Positions 15,916 through 24,839 of a stretch of 64,000 bases of DNA are shown here, one piece after another (position 1 is the first letter of the stretch; each line of letters starts with the position of its first letter). The DNA is from Clostridia bacterium (GTDB lineage: Bacteria > Bacillota > Clostridia > Lachnospirales > Lachnospiraceae). The position numbers and the translations under genes were made by a program. The notes beneath the pieces are model-generated. The model did not search any database and was not told where the DNA came from. It saw only the letters and a list, made by a program, of their open reading frames with translations. Location: assembly GCA_910575625.1 (NCBI GenBank), contig CAJTFD010000004.1, positions 124,001 to 188,000 of the forward strand. Reading direction: 5' to 3'.

Positions 15916-17162
15916 AGAAAAAACCAGTGACAGGTATGAGGGACATTTTACCAGGTGAGATGCAGATCCGCAATTACGCCATGGATCTGATCAGGGATAC
16001 CTATGGCAGTTTTGGTTTCCTTCCCCTGGAGACGCCCTGCGTGGAACACATCGAGAACCTGTCCAGCAAGCAGGGCGGGGAGAACGAGAAGCTGATCTTT
16101 AAGATCTTAAAGAGAGGCGAGAAGCTGAAGCTGGACCAGGCAAAAGAGGAGGCCGACTTGGTGGACGGCGGCCTGCGCTACGACCTGACCGTACCTCTGT
16201 CACGTTACTATGCCAACCATGCAAACGATCTTCCGGCTCCTTTCAAAGCCCTGCAGATGGGGAACGTATGGCGGGCTGACCGCCCCCAGAGAGGGCGTTT
16301 CCGCCAGTTCATGCAGTGCGATATCGATATCCTGGGAGAGTCCTCCTGTCTGGCGGAGATCGAGCTGATCTTGGCGACCACCACCTTGTTGGGGCGGCTT
16401 GATTTCAAGGATTTCACCATACGGATCAACGACCGGAAGATCTTAAAAGCGATGGCTGGATACAGCGGTCTTCCGGAGGAAAGTTATGATACAGTCTTCA
16501 TCATCCTGGATAAGATGGACAAGATCGGTGCACAGGGTGTGGCTGATGAGCTGGAGAAAGAGGGTTTTGCGGCGGCGGCCGTGGAGAAATATATGGAGCT
16601 GTTCGGACAGCTGGGGTCAGATGCGGATGGTGTCCGGCGGTGCGGCGAGATCTTGGAGGGCATCGTAGAAAGATCCAGCATCGAAAACCTGGTCTATATC
16701 ATGGAGAGCGTGGAGGCGGTGAAGGCCGCAGACTTTAAGATCTGTTTCGATCCGACGCTGGTCCGGGGGATGTCTTATTATACCGGGCCGATCTTCGAGG
16801 TGTCCATGGATGAGTACGGCGGTTCCGTGGGCGGCGGCGGCCGTTACGACGAGATGATCGGGAAATTCACCGGACAGGAGACCTGTGCCTGCGGATTCTC
16901 GATCGGTTTCGAGCGGATCGTGATGCTTTTGATGGAGCGGGGGTTTGAAGTGCCCACGGCCCGGGAGAAGACGGCTTATCTGATCGAGAAGAACATGCCC
17001 GCAGAGCAGATGCGTCCGATCTTGCGGCAGGCCAGGGAACTTAGGGAACAGGGAAATCCGGTCAACTTGGCTGTGATGAAGAAAAATAAGAAATTCCAGA
17101 AGGAACAGCTGCGCCAGGAAGGGTATGGGCAGATCATAGAATTTTACCGGGAGAAAGAGTAG
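15912..17162 (+). CDS. hisS: histidine--tRNA ligase
   Basis: 416 residues from ATG 15912 (GGAGGGA upstream). Class II synthetase motifs are visible: motif 2 in VWRADRPQRGRFRQFMQCDID, the histidine-specific LVRGMSYYTGPIFE, and motif 3 in ACGFSIGFERIVMLL. It charges tRNA-His in the cytoplasm. The 4-base ATGA overlap with the HD-GYP gene shows coupling. The usual order hisS-aspS follows. Confidence 0.95.
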   Translation: MKKKPVTGMRDILPGEMQIRNYAMDLIRDTYGSFGFLPLETPCVEHIENLSSKQGGENEKLIFKILKRGEKLKLDQAKEEADLVDGGLRYDLTVPLSRYYANHANDLPAPFKALQMGNVWRADRPQRGRFRQFMQCDIDILGESSCLAEIELILATTTLLGRLDFKDFTIRINDRKILKAMAGYSGLPEESYDTVFIILDKMDKIGAQGVADELEKEGFAAAAVEKYMELFGQLGSDADGVRRCGEILEGIVERSSIENLVYIMESVEAVKAADFKICFDPTLVRGMSYYTGPIFEVSMDEYGGSVGGGGRYDEMIGKFTGQETCACGFSIGFERIVMLLMERGFEVPTAREKTAYLIEKNMPAEQMRPILRQARELREQGNPVNLAVMKKNKKFQKEQLRQEGYGQIIEFYREKE

Positions 17163-17182
17163 AAAGTAGAGGATTTGTAAAA

Positions 17183-18985
17183 ATGGCTGAGACAATGCAG
17201 GGACTAAAAAGGACGGCCAGATGTGCAGAGATCACAAAAGAGTCCATCGGCCGGGAAGTGACGCTGATGGGCTGGGTGCAGAAGAGCCGGAATAAAGGCG
17301 GGATCATATTTGTGGACTTGCGGGATCGGTCCGGCGTGATGCAGCTGATCTTTGAAAATGGCAGCATCGACGCGGAAGGGTTTGAGAAGGCCGGGAAGCT
17401 GCGCAGTGAGTTTGTGGTGGCCGCAGTGGGCACGGTGGAGGCGAGATCCGGGGCGGTCAATCCCAATCTTCCCACCGGGGAGATCGAGCTGCGGGTGCAT
17501 GCTCTGCGGGTATTGGCAGAGGCGGAGACGCCGCCTTTCCCGATCGAGGAGGACAGCAAAACGAAGGAGGAACTCCGTCTGAAACACCGCTATCTGGATC
17601 TGCGCAGGCCGGATCTTCAGCGGAATCTGATGATGAGGAGCCGGGTGACGGCCCTGGTCAGGAATTATTTTACAGAGGAAGGGTTCCTCGAGATAGAGAC
17701 GCCGATGTTGATGAAGAGCACGCCGGAGGGGGCGCGGGATTATCTGGTCCCCAGCCGTGTGCATCCGGGGAACTTCTATGCGCTGCCCCAGTCCCCTCAG
17801 ATCTATAAGCAGCTCCTCATGTGCTCCGGCTATGACCGGTATTTCCAGATTGCCAGATGTTTCCGGGATGAGGATCTGCGGGCGGACCGGCAGCCGGAGT
17901 TTACCCAGATCGACCTGGAGATGTCGTTCGTGGATGTGGACGATGTGATCGACGTAAATGAGCGGCTTTTGGCAAGGTTGTTCAAGGAAATCCTGGATGT
18001 GGAGGTGACCCTGCCGATCTTGCGCATGACCTGGAAGGAGGCCATGGAGAGGTTCGGCTCTGATAAACCGGATCTGCGTTTCGGCATGGAGTTAAAAGAC
18101 GTGACAGATGTGGTCAGGGGCTGTGGGTTTAGCGTGTTTACCGGTGCGGCCGAAGGGGGCGGCAGTGTCCGCGGCATCAACGCAAAGGGCTTGGGGGCCA
18201 TGCCGCGCAAGAAGATCGACAAACTGGTGTCCTTTGCCAAGGATTTCGGCGCGAAGGGCCTGGCCTACGTGGCGATCGCCGAGGACGGGAACCTGAAATC
18301 TTCCTTTGCAAAATTTATGACCGAGGAGGAGATGGACAACCTGGTAAAGGCTATGGACGGGAAGCCGCAGGACCTGCTCTTATTTGCGGCGGACAAAGAT
18401 AAGGTGGTCTTCGATGTGCTGGGGAACCTGCGGCTTGAGCTGGCCAGGCAGCAGGGGCTTTTGGATAAAGATGTGTATCGGTTCGTCTGGATCACGGAGT
18501 TCCCGCTTTTGGAGTGGTCGGAGGATGAGGGCCGTTATACAGCCATGCACCATCCGTTCACCATGCCCATGGAGGAAGATTTAAAATTGTTGGATACAGA
18601 GCCTGGGAGCGTGCGGGCGAAGGCCTACGACATCGTGCTCAACGGTACGGAATTGGGCGGCGGCAGCGTCCGGATCCATCAGGATGATATCCAGGAGAAG
18701 ATGTTTGGAGTCTTGGGCTTTAGCATGGAGGAGGCCTATGAGCAGTTCGGCTTCCTGTTACAGGCGTTCAAGTATGGGGTGCCGCCCCATGCGGGACTGG
18801 CTTACGGTCTGGACCGGCTGGTGATGCTCATGGCCGGGGAGGACAGCATCCGGGATGTGATCGCGTTCCCGAAGATGAAGGATGCGTCGGATCTGATGGC
18901 GGAAGCGCCGGGGAAGGTCAGCAGCCGTCAGCTGGAAGAGCTGCAGATCGCACTGACCGGTGAAGAGCAGGATAAAATAGGATAA
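17183..18985 (+). CDS. aspS: aspartate--tRNA ligase
   Basis: 600 residues. An N-terminal OB fold binds the anticodon (VTLMGWVQKSRNKGGIIFVDLRD). The class II core follows with RCFRDEDLRADRQPEFTQID as motif 2, the bacterial GAD insertion domain, and GLAYGLDRLVMLMAG as motif 3. The length and the insertion identify the bacterial type. AGAGG lies 12 bases upstream of the ATG, 20 bases after hisS. Confidence 0.96.
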   Translation: MAETMQGLKRTARCAEITKESIGREVTLMGWVQKSRNKGGIIFVDLRDRSGVMQLIFENGSIDAEGFEKAGKLRSEFVVAAVGTVEARSGAVNPNLPTGEIELRVHALRVLAEAETPPFPIEEDSKTKEELRLKHRYLDLRRPDLQRNLMMRSRVTALVRNYFTEEGFLEIETPMLMKSTPEGARDYLVPSRVHPGNFYALPQSPQIYKQLLMCSGYDRYFQIARCFRDEDLRADRQPEFTQIDLEMSFVDVDDVIDVNERLLARLFKEILDVEVTLPILRMTWKEAMERFGSDKPDLRFGMELKDVTDVVRGCGFSVFTGAAEGGGSVRGINAKGLGAMPRKKIDKLVSFAKDFGAKGLAYVAIAEDGNLKSSFAKFMTEEEMDNLVKAMDGKPQDLLLFAADKDKVVFDVLGNLRLELARQQGLLDKDVYRFVWITEFPLLEWSEDEGRYTAMHHPFTMPMEEDLKLLDTEPGSVRAKAYDIVLNGTELGGGSVRIHQDDIQEKMFGVLGFSMEEAYEQFGFLLQAFKYGVPPHAGLAYGLDRLVMLMAGEDSIRDVIAFPKMKDASDLMAEAPGKVSSRQLEELQIALTGEEQDKIG

Positions 18986-18988
18986 AGA

Positions 18989-19030
18989 CAAAAAACCCAT
19001 CTGAGCTGGAAGCAGTCGGATGGGTTTTTA
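18989..19030. terminator. bidirectional terminator
   Basis: AAAAACCCATC (18991-19001) pairs perfectly with GATGGGTTTTT (19019-19029). It has an A-run on one side and a T-run on the other, so it serves aspS and the convergent lipoprotein gene. Confidence 0.85.
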
Positions 19031-20143
19031 ATCTTTATCATTGTCATCACTTAAAGAGGAAGTGACGGTATCCATGCTGAAATCACCGAACAGAGCCTTG
19101 CCGATCTGGGTGTTGGACTTCAGTTTCCAACTCACGCCGTCGTTGATCAGGGGCAGGGAGACGGTCTGGGACGCTGTGGCTGTGTTGTTTTTGATCGCAT
19201 CCAGCAGGAATGTGTTGGACTTGGCCAGCCGCCCGGTGGGCCCGTCGATCAGCGCGTCTGTGGTATCCAGGTATTCGTCCAGTGCTTTCTGGTATGTGGA
19301 CAGGATCTCCTTACAGGAGAAACTGGTGATCTCCACGTTCACGGTGGCCATTGAGCCGTTGTCCTGTGCGCCGGTCACCCGGTAGTCCAGGCAGGCGCGC
19401 ATCTGTAAAAACAAAGCCTGTGCCAAAGCCTGGCTGTCTGTGCCGCTGCTCCTGAAAACATCCGTCAGCCCCAGGTATGTGCACATCTGGGGGGCGTCCA
19501 TGGCTTTTAAAGTATCGAAGTACACGCCCACAGTCTCGGTGGGGGAGAGGAGATAGGGGTTGGCGATCGCGGAGATGAAGCCGCCCACCAGCTGGTTTTC
19601 CAGATCCGGCGTCTTCCGGATCCGCCATTTTTCGCCTTCTTTTATCAGATAGATGTCACAGGAATTGGAGATCGTCTGGTATGTATGCCCGTCCATCAGG
19701 TCCCGCAGAAGCGTGTAGTGCTGCTCCAGGGAGGTATCCGGCTCCTGCTGGCCGTTGGCTGCGGAGAGGATGACCTGGGAGAGGTATTCCTTCTGGTAAT
19801 CCTTTGCCAGCGCATGGGCGTCCAGGGTGATGACCTGCAGGTGGCAGGAAGCATTTGTCTCCCCCGTGACCGTGATCTTGAGGATCTTGTAGTCAAAATC
19901 CTTGAAGAACTGGGAGGTCACCTCCTCGATCAGCCCCGCTGAGGCTTGGGATGTGGACGCGTCCGGGAACAGGTTCTCCAAGGCCAGGTATTCCTGGAAG
20001 GTATCGCTGTTCAGATCCTTTAACCGCCCGAATTCAGATGTGATCTCTTTTTTTATTTCCCGTCGTTCCTTACCGCCGCATCCGGTCAGGCCTAAGACGA
20101 GGAGGAACATACAAAAAAGGATGATCCATTTCGACGATCTCAT
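19028..20143 (-). CDS. putative lipoprotein of unknown function
   Basis: 371 residues. The signal peptide ends in LGLTGC, a lipobox, so the mature protein would be attached to the outer face of the membrane by Cys. The rest is mostly soluble, with two similar halves of mixed alpha/beta sequence and no known catalytic motif. The start is set at 20143 (AAAGGA 8 bases upstream), because the promoter at 20175-20203 puts transcription start near 20168; the ribosome site needed for the ATG at 20161 would then overlap the transcription start. It is a single-gene unit. Function unknown. Confidence 0.75.
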   Translation of the reverse strand: MRSSKWIILFCMFLLVLGLTGCGGKERREIKKEITSEFGRLKDLNSDTFQEYLALENLFPDASTSQASAGLIEEVTSQFFKDFDYKILKITVTGETNASCHLQVITLDAHALAKDYQKEYLSQVILSAANGQQEPDTSLEQHYTLLRDLMDGHTYQTISNSCDIYLIKEGEKWRIRKTPDLENQLVGGFISAIANPYLLSPTETVGVYFDTLKAMDAPQMCTYLGLTDVFRSSGTDSQALAQALFLQMRACLDYRVTGAQDNGSMATVNVEITSFSCKEILSTYQKALDEYLDTTDALIDGPTGRLAKSNTFLLDAIKNNTATASQTVSLPLINDGVSWKLKSNTQIGKALFGDFSMDTVTSSLSDDNDKD

Positions 20144-20174
20144 AGCTCCATTCCTTTCCATATCATTGTCCTCT

Positions 20175-20203
20175 AGTTTATCAGAAAGCAGACGAAATGT
20201 CAA
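20175..20203 (-). promoter_or_regulatory. sigma-A promoter for the lipoprotein gene
   Basis: On the minus strand TTGACA and TAAACT are 17 bases apart, and TGA precedes the -10. It is a near-consensus promoter. Confidence 0.8.
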
Positions 20204-20308
20204 AAGTTTACGGGGAGCTACTTATAGTATAGATATCATGGAGGGGTCCCGCCCATGTCCCAGCGTCTTTTTACCGGCAATAAAAATAAATTTAAGTAGT
20301 TTTTCCTA

Positions 20309-20337
20309 TTGAATTTTGTGAAAAATTATTATATAAT
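20309..20337 (+). promoter_or_regulatory. fhs: sigma-A promoter for the Wood-Ljungdahl operon
   Basis: TTGAAT and TATAAT are 17 bases apart, 260 bases before fhs. It is the best promoter match in this gap and would give a leader of about 250 bases. Confidence 0.75.
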
Positions 20338-20347
20338 AAGTCCATGG

Positions 20348-20390
20348 AAAAGGTTGGCGGGGATTTATTCACTGAGAAGTGCCAATTTTT
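20348..20390 (+). promoter_or_regulatory. hairpin with T-run at the 5' end of the fhs leader
   Basis: GGTTGGC (20352-20358) pairs with GCCAA plus following T's (20381-20390), and inside it CACT-GAGA-AGTG closes a GNRA-type loop. The run of five T's after the right arm makes it look like an attenuator right after the promoter. No known riboswitch class was recognised in the remaining leader to 20596. Confidence 0.5.
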
Positions 20391-20596
20391 AGAGAAAATG
20401 GATCAATAAGAAATATTCCCGGACTAATGTGTCAACTAAATTCCAAATTATACCAGGATTTATATTACATACGAAATATCATAATAGAAATGGTTCAAGG
20501 GTAACGTATTTTGTATCCTGGTGGAACGTATTGTTTTGCGGCTGTTCAGTACATGCGGGCAGTTGCGGATTTTCCATTTTGAGGAGGAAAAATGTA

Positions 20597-22279
20597 ATGG
20601 GATTCAAATCAGACATTGAAATCGCACAAGAAGCAGTACCTCAGGACATTAGGGAGATTAGCAAGAAGATCGGGCTGACAGAGGATGATCTGGAGCTTTA
20701 CGGTAAATATAAAGCAAAGATCGACTACAACCTGATGAAGACGAAACCTGGGTCAGACAAGAAAGCAAAATTGATCTTAACAACAGCGATCAACCCGACT
20801 CCGGCAGGTGAAGGAAAGACCACGACGACCGTTGGTGTGGGCGATGCGCTTGCAAAACTGGGTAAGAACGTAGTGCTGGCATTGAGAGAGCCGTCCCTTG
20901 GACCGGTATTCGGTGTTAAAGGTGGTGCTGCAGGCGGTGGCTATGCACAGGTCATCCCGATGGAAGACATCAACCTGCACTTCACAGGTGACTTCCATGC
21001 GATCGGCGCAGCAAACAACCTTCTGGCTGCTATGATCGACAACCACATCTACCAGGGCAACGCGCTGGATATCGACCCAAGAAGGGTTATCTGGAGACGT
21101 TGCGTGGACATGAACGACCGTCAGCTCCGTAACGTAGTAGATGGCTTGGGCGGAAAATCCCAGGGCTATGTAAGGGAAGATGGATTTGACATCACAGTTG
21201 CTTCTGAAGTTATGGCAGCATTCTGTCTGGCAAACAGCCTGGACGACTTAAAAGATCGTTTCTCCAAGATCCTTGTTGCTTATTCAAGGAAGAACGAGCC
21301 GATCACAGCAGGACAGCTGAACGCACAGGGCGCTATGGTGGCACTTCTGAAAGACGCTCTGAAACCAAACCTTGTTCAGACTCTGGAAGGGACTCCCTGC
21401 TTTATCCACGGCGGTCCGTTCGCGAACATCGCACACGGCTGTAACTCTGTAATTGCTACAAAGATGGCTATGCACTTTGGCGATTATGTAGTAACAGAGG
21501 CTGGTTTCGGCGCTGACCTGGGTGCTGAGAAATTCTTGGATATCAAATGCCGTCTTGCTGAACTTGAGCCAGACGCAGTTATCATCGTAGCTACGATCAA
21601 AGCTCTGAAATACAACGGCGGCGTGCCGAAAGCAGACGTGACCAAAGAAAATCTGGAAGCTCTGGAAAAAGGTCTTCCGAACCTGCTGAAACATGTGGAG
21701 AACATCACGCAGGTATTTGGTCTGCCGGCAGTGGTAGCCCTGAACCGTTTCGTAACAGATACAGATGCTGAGATCGAACTGGTTACCAAGAAGTGTAAAG
21801 AACTTGGCGTTAACGTTAAGATGTCTGAAGTATGGGGCAAAGGCGGAGAAGGCGGTATCGAACTCGCTGAAGAAGTTATCCGTCTGTGCGAAGAAGGCAA
21901 AAAAGACTTCAAATTCGCATACGACCTGGATCTGCCTCTCAAAGAAAAGATCACACAGATCGCAACAAAGATCTATGGCGCTGACGGCGTAGATTTCGCA
22001 CCGGCTGCAGCAAAAGAGATCGAGAACCTGGAAAAACTCGGATACGGCAAAGTACCGGTTTGTATGGCTAAGACACAGTACTCCCTGACAGATGACGAGA
22101 AGAAACTCGGCCGTCCGACAGGCTTCCGCATCACGATCAGGCAGGTAAGCTTAAGTGCAGGCGCAGGCTTCCTGGTAGCGATCACAGGCGCTATCATGAA
22201 GATGCCAGGTCTTCCGAAAGTTCCGGCTGCTGAGAAGATTGACGTGGATTCCGAAGGCAAGATCACTGGCCTGTTCTAA
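20597..22279 (+). CDS. fhs: formate--tetrahydrofolate ligase
   Basis: 560 residues, normal for the family. The ATP-binding loop is [13 protein letters not shown] (residues 68-80), and the motifs [21 protein letters not shown] and FTGDFHAI follow. It joins formate to tetrahydrofolate with ATP, the first step of the methyl branch. ATG 20597 has GAGGAGGAAA upstream; the open frame back to 20429 is only the leader. Codon choice differs from the flanking housekeeping genes (many GCA, GAA, AAC, CGT), as expected for a highly expressed gene. Confidence 0.97.
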   Translation: MGFKSDIEIAQEAVPQDIREISKKIGLTEDDLELYGKYKAKIDYNLMKTKPGSDKKAKLILTTAINPTPAGEGKTTTTVGVGDALAKLGKNVVLALREPSLGPVFGVKGGAAGGGYAQVIPMEDINLHFTGDFHAIGAANNLLAAMIDNHIYQGNALDIDPRRVIWRRCVDMNDRQLRNVVDGLGGKSQGYVREDGFDITVASEVMAAFCLANSLDDLKDRFSKILVAYSRKNEPITAGQLNAQGAMVALLKDALKPNLVQTLEGTPCFIHGGPFANIAHGCNSVIATKMAMHFGDYVVTEAGFGADLGAEKFLDIKCRLAELEPDAVIIVATIKALKYNGGVPKADVTKENLEALEKGLPNLLKHVENITQVFGLPAVVALNRFVTDTDAEIELVTKKCKELGVNVKMSEVWGKGGEGGIELAEEVIRLCEEGKKDFKFAYDLDLPLKEKITQIATKIYGADGVDFAPAAAKEIENLEKLGYGKVPVCMAKTQYSLTDDEKKLGRPTGFRITIRQVSLSAGAGFLVAITGAIMKMPGLPKVPAAEKIDVDSEGKITGLF

Positions 22280-22284
22280 TCTGT

Positions 22285-22383
22285 TTTGACAGTGCCAAAA
22301 TAATATCGATACGATATCTTATATCTTTGAAAGACTCGGTCATGGGAGGCCAGTTACAGGCGGTCTCCCATGATGCTGTCAAA
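22285..22383 (+). promoter_or_regulatory. folded spacer RNA between fhs and fchA
   Basis: An inner hairpin CATGGGAGGCC/GGTCTCCCATG (22341-22351 with 22362-22372, one G-U) is enclosed by an 8-bp outer stem TTTGACAG/CTGTCAAA (22285-22292 with 22376-22383). No T-run follows. It is probably an mRNA processing or stability element. Confidence 0.5.
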
Positions 22384-22414
22384 GAGATCTATCTTACTTG
22401 GAGGCAATGAACAT

Positions 22415-23047
22415 ATGAAATATGCAGAAGTATCCTGCACAAAATTTGTAGACGAAACTTTTTCCAAGGCTCCGGTACCCGGCGGCGGCGGCGTGGCTTC
22501 CCTGGTGGGTGCTCTTGGCGTGGCGTTGGGCGGCATGGTCTGCAATCTGACCACAGGCAAGAAAAAATATGCACAGTACGAAGAAGATATCCAGAGGATC
22601 ATGAAAGAGGCCGAGGGTCTCAAAGAGACCATGATGGGTATGATCGACCAGGATGCAGAAAATTTCCTGCCCCTGTCAAAAGCATATGGGCTCCCGACTT
22701 CCACAGAGGAGGAAAAGGAGTATAAAGAAAAGACCATGCAGGCTGCTTTAAAAGTAGCCATCCAGGTTCCTGTCGACATCGTGAAAGTGTCTTATAAAGC
22801 CATCAAACTCCATCAGGAGCTGGCGGACAAAGGCTCTAAGCTGGCAATCTCTGACGTAGGCTGCGGCGTATTGTGCTTAAAAGGCGCAATGATGAGCGGC
22901 TGGCTGAACGTTGTGATCAATCTGAGCAGCATCAACGATGAGGCTTATGTGGCACAGATCAAAGATGAACTCCTTCCGATGCTGGATGAAGGACAGAAGA
23001 TCTGTGACGAAGTATACGAAAAAGTATTGAACATATTGAATTCATAA
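22415..23047 (+). CDS. fchA: methenyltetrahydrofolate cyclohydrolase, FchA type
   Basis: 210 residues, all-helical cyclodeaminase/cyclohydrolase family: PGGGGVASLVGALGVALGGMVCNLT near the N-terminus and GCGVLCLKGAMMSGWLNVVIN near the C-terminus. It interconverts formyl- and methenyl-THF. ATG 22415 has TGGAGGCAA upstream; the in-frame ATG at 22370 overlaps the spacer hairpin and has no ribosome site. The operon also has folD, so this enzyme probably carries the main cyclohydrolase flux. Confidence 0.93.
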   Translation: MKYAEVSCTKFVDETFSKAPVPGGGGVASLVGALGVALGGMVCNLTTGKKKYAQYEEDIQRIMKEAEGLKETMMGMIDQDAENFLPLSKAYGLPTSTEEEKEYKEKTMQAALKVAIQVPVDIVKVSYKAIKLHQELADKGSKLAISDVGCGVLCLKGAMMSGWLNVVINLSSINDEAYVAQIKDELLPMLDEGQKICDEVYEKVLNILNS

Positions 23048-23071
23048 AAAAGCCAGACTAAAAGGCTTTTT
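23046..23071 (+). terminator. attenuating terminator between fchA and folD
   Basis: AAAAAAGCC pairs with GGCTTTTT around a 9-base loop, ending in a T-run. The stem is mostly A-T, so only partial termination is expected. Confidence 0.55.
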
Positions 23072-23101
23072 GTGTTAGAGTTTAAGGAGGATCCAAATAA
23101 A

Positions 23102-24082
23102 ATGAGCGCACAAGTTTTAGATTGCAAAGCGGTTGCCCAGTCCATCCAGGATCAGTGTAAGGCAGACGCTGATGCATTAAAAGCAAAAGGCATTGTTCCG
23201 AAACTGGGTATTTTCCGTGTAGGCGAAAAAGGACCAGACCTTTCCTATGAAAAAGGCGCTACAAAGACAATGAATGCCGCAGGTATCGAAGTTGAAGTAT
23301 TTGCCCTTCCGGCAGAAGTGAGCCAGGAAGACTACATCAAAAAATTCAAAGAAGTGAACGCAGATCCGGCGATCCATGGCATCCTTGCTTTCCGTCCTTT
23401 GGACAACATCGATGAGAACGTTGCGATCGGTGAGAACATCTCCGCATTGAAAGACGTTGACGCCTGCACACCTGACAATATGGGCAAACTGGTGATCAAC
23501 GACCCAGCAGGTCTGTATCCCTGTACAGCAAGCGCGATCATGGAGATCATTGATTACTATGCAGACGATATCAAGAAGATCAAAGAAGCAAAATATAAAA
23601 CAAGCTCTCTGGCAAAACCGGAGCAGGCTGCTGACGTATGCTGCGGGCTGGATGTTTGTATCATCAACAACTCCAACGTTATCGGAAAACCAGTATCCAT
23701 GATGCTGACAAACCGTTTTGCGACCGTATCCATCGTTCATCATCTGACACATGAAGAGATCAAGAACGAATACATCCAGAGAGCAGACGTTGTGATCTGT
23801 GCTGTACCGTTCACAAATTCTGTGACAGCAGATATGATCAGAGAAGGCGCAGTTGTGATCGACGCAGCTGTAAACAGAGAAAAAGCTTTTGACGCTGACG
23901 GAAATCCTGTCATCAACGAAAAGACTGGCAAACAGAAAGTCGTTACCCTTGGCTGCTGCGCACCAGATGTTGAAGAAAAAGCAAGCTGGAAGACACCAGT
24001 TCCTGGCGTAGGCGCGATCACATCCGCATTACTCGCTAAGAACCTGATCAAAGCCTGCAAACTGCAGAACGGGATCGAATAA
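23102..24082 (+). CDS. folD: methylenetetrahydrofolate dehydrogenase/cyclohydrolase FolD
   Basis: 326 residues from ATG 23102, with AAGGAGGA upstream. It is longer than the common 280-residue FolD. The SYEKGATKTMNAAG segment keeps the catalytic Tyr and Lys of the family, and GVGAITSALLAKN replaces the usual PGGVGPMT end. The dinucleotide-binding region is NNSNVIGKPVSMMLTNR. It oxidises or reduces methylene-THF with NAD(P). With FchA next door, the dehydrogenase step may be its main job. A long loop between residues 150 and 185 (KKIKEAKYKTSSLAKPEQA) is an insertion. Confidence 0.9.
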   Translation: MSAQVLDCKAVAQSIQDQCKADADALKAKGIVPKLGIFRVGEKGPDLSYEKGATKTMNAAGIEVEVFALPAEVSQEDYIKKFKEVNADPAIHGILAFRPLDNIDENVAIGENISALKDVDACTPDNMGKLVINDPAGLYPCTASAIMEIIDYYADDIKKIKEAKYKTSSLAKPEQAADVCCGLDVCIINNSNVIGKPVSMMLTNRFATVSIVHHLTHEEIKNEYIQRADVVICAVPFTNSVTADMIREGAVVIDAAVNREKAFDADGNPVINEKTGKQKVVTLGCCAPDVEEKASWKTPVPGVGAITSALLAKNLIKACKLQNGIE

Positions 24083-24092
24083 CTGAAATCTA

Positions 24093-24120
24093 CCGGCTGC
24101 GGGGCAGTCCCCGCGGCCGG
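24093..24120 (+). promoter_or_regulatory. GC-rich hairpin between folD and metV
   Basis: CCGGC-T-GCGGGG and CCCCGC-G-GCCGG close a 4-base CAGT loop with 12 pairs. No T-run follows, so it is more likely a stability or processing element than a terminator. Confidence 0.55.
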
Positions 24121-24191
24121 GTCATATGGATCATAAGATATAGTGACAGCCCAAGGAGGCGTATCTATATCAAACTGGGAGGAAAAAATAT

Positions 24192-24839
24192 ATGATCATC
24201 ACGCAGAAAAAGCCCATCGAAGAATTGATGGCAATGTTGGAAGGTGCAACAAAAGTTGGACTGGTCGGCTGCGGCAACTGTGCTACAGCATGTCAGACCG
24301 GTGGCGAAAAAGATCTGGCTGAAATGAAAGAATATCTGGAAGCAAACGGCAAACAGGTTGTTGCCACGGCTATCCCAGATGAGTGCTGCCAGAAATTGCT
24401 CGTAAAGAAAGAAGTAAAAGCATTCAAAGATGCAGATATCGATGCTGTTGTCTGTATGGCTTGCGGCGATGGTGCACAGACCGTAGCTGCCAATGTAACA
24501 CTGCCTGTATATCCGTCCAACAACACCATGTTCCTTGGACAGGTAGAGCGCGTAGGTGTATTCAACGAAGCATGTCGTATGTGCGGTGACTGTGTAGTCG
24601 GCACGACAGGTGGTATCTGTCCGATCACACAGTGTGCAAAATCTCTGGTAAATGGACCTTGCGGCGGCCAGAAGAACGGCAAATGTGAAGTAAATCCGGA
24701 CAACGACTGTGCATGGATCAAAATTTACAACAGATTGGTTGAGATTGGCCAGGAGGATATGATCACTGCGACAAGAGCAGACAAAGGCTATGCAGCATTC
24801 TCCTATCCGAGAAAGATCAGCTTAAAGGAGGGAAAATAG
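24192..24839 (+). CDS. metV: MetV, zinc/iron-sulfur partner of methylene-THF reductase
   Basis: 215 residues with many cysteines (GCGNCATACQTGG, DECCQKL, CMACGDGAQ, CRMCGDCVVG, CPITQCAKSLVNGPCGG). It matches the MetF-partner family known as MetV in acetogens, where MetV and MetF form the methylene-THF reductase. The ORF ends directly before metF. Two ribosome sites precede it (AAGGAGG and GGGAGGAA), the second at the right distance. Confidence 0.92.
   Translation: MIITQKKPIEELMAMLEGATKVGLVGCGNCATACQTGGEKDLAEMKEYLEANGKQVVATAIPDECCQKLLVKKEVKAFKDADIDAVVCMACGDGAQTVAANVTLPVYPSNNTMFLGQVERVGVFNEACRMCGDCVVGTTGGICPITQCAKSLVNGPCGGQKNGKCEVNPDNDCAWIKIYNRLVEIGQEDMITATRADKGYAAFSYPRKISLKEGK

Noticed and set aside
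20429..20596. N-terminal extension of fhs
   Set aside because: No ribosome site and no similarity; Fhs begins at the usual place with GAGGAGG before 20597.
20391..20596. THF riboswitch in the fhs leader
   Set aside because: The conserved bases of the known class could not be found by eye; a covariance search would decide.
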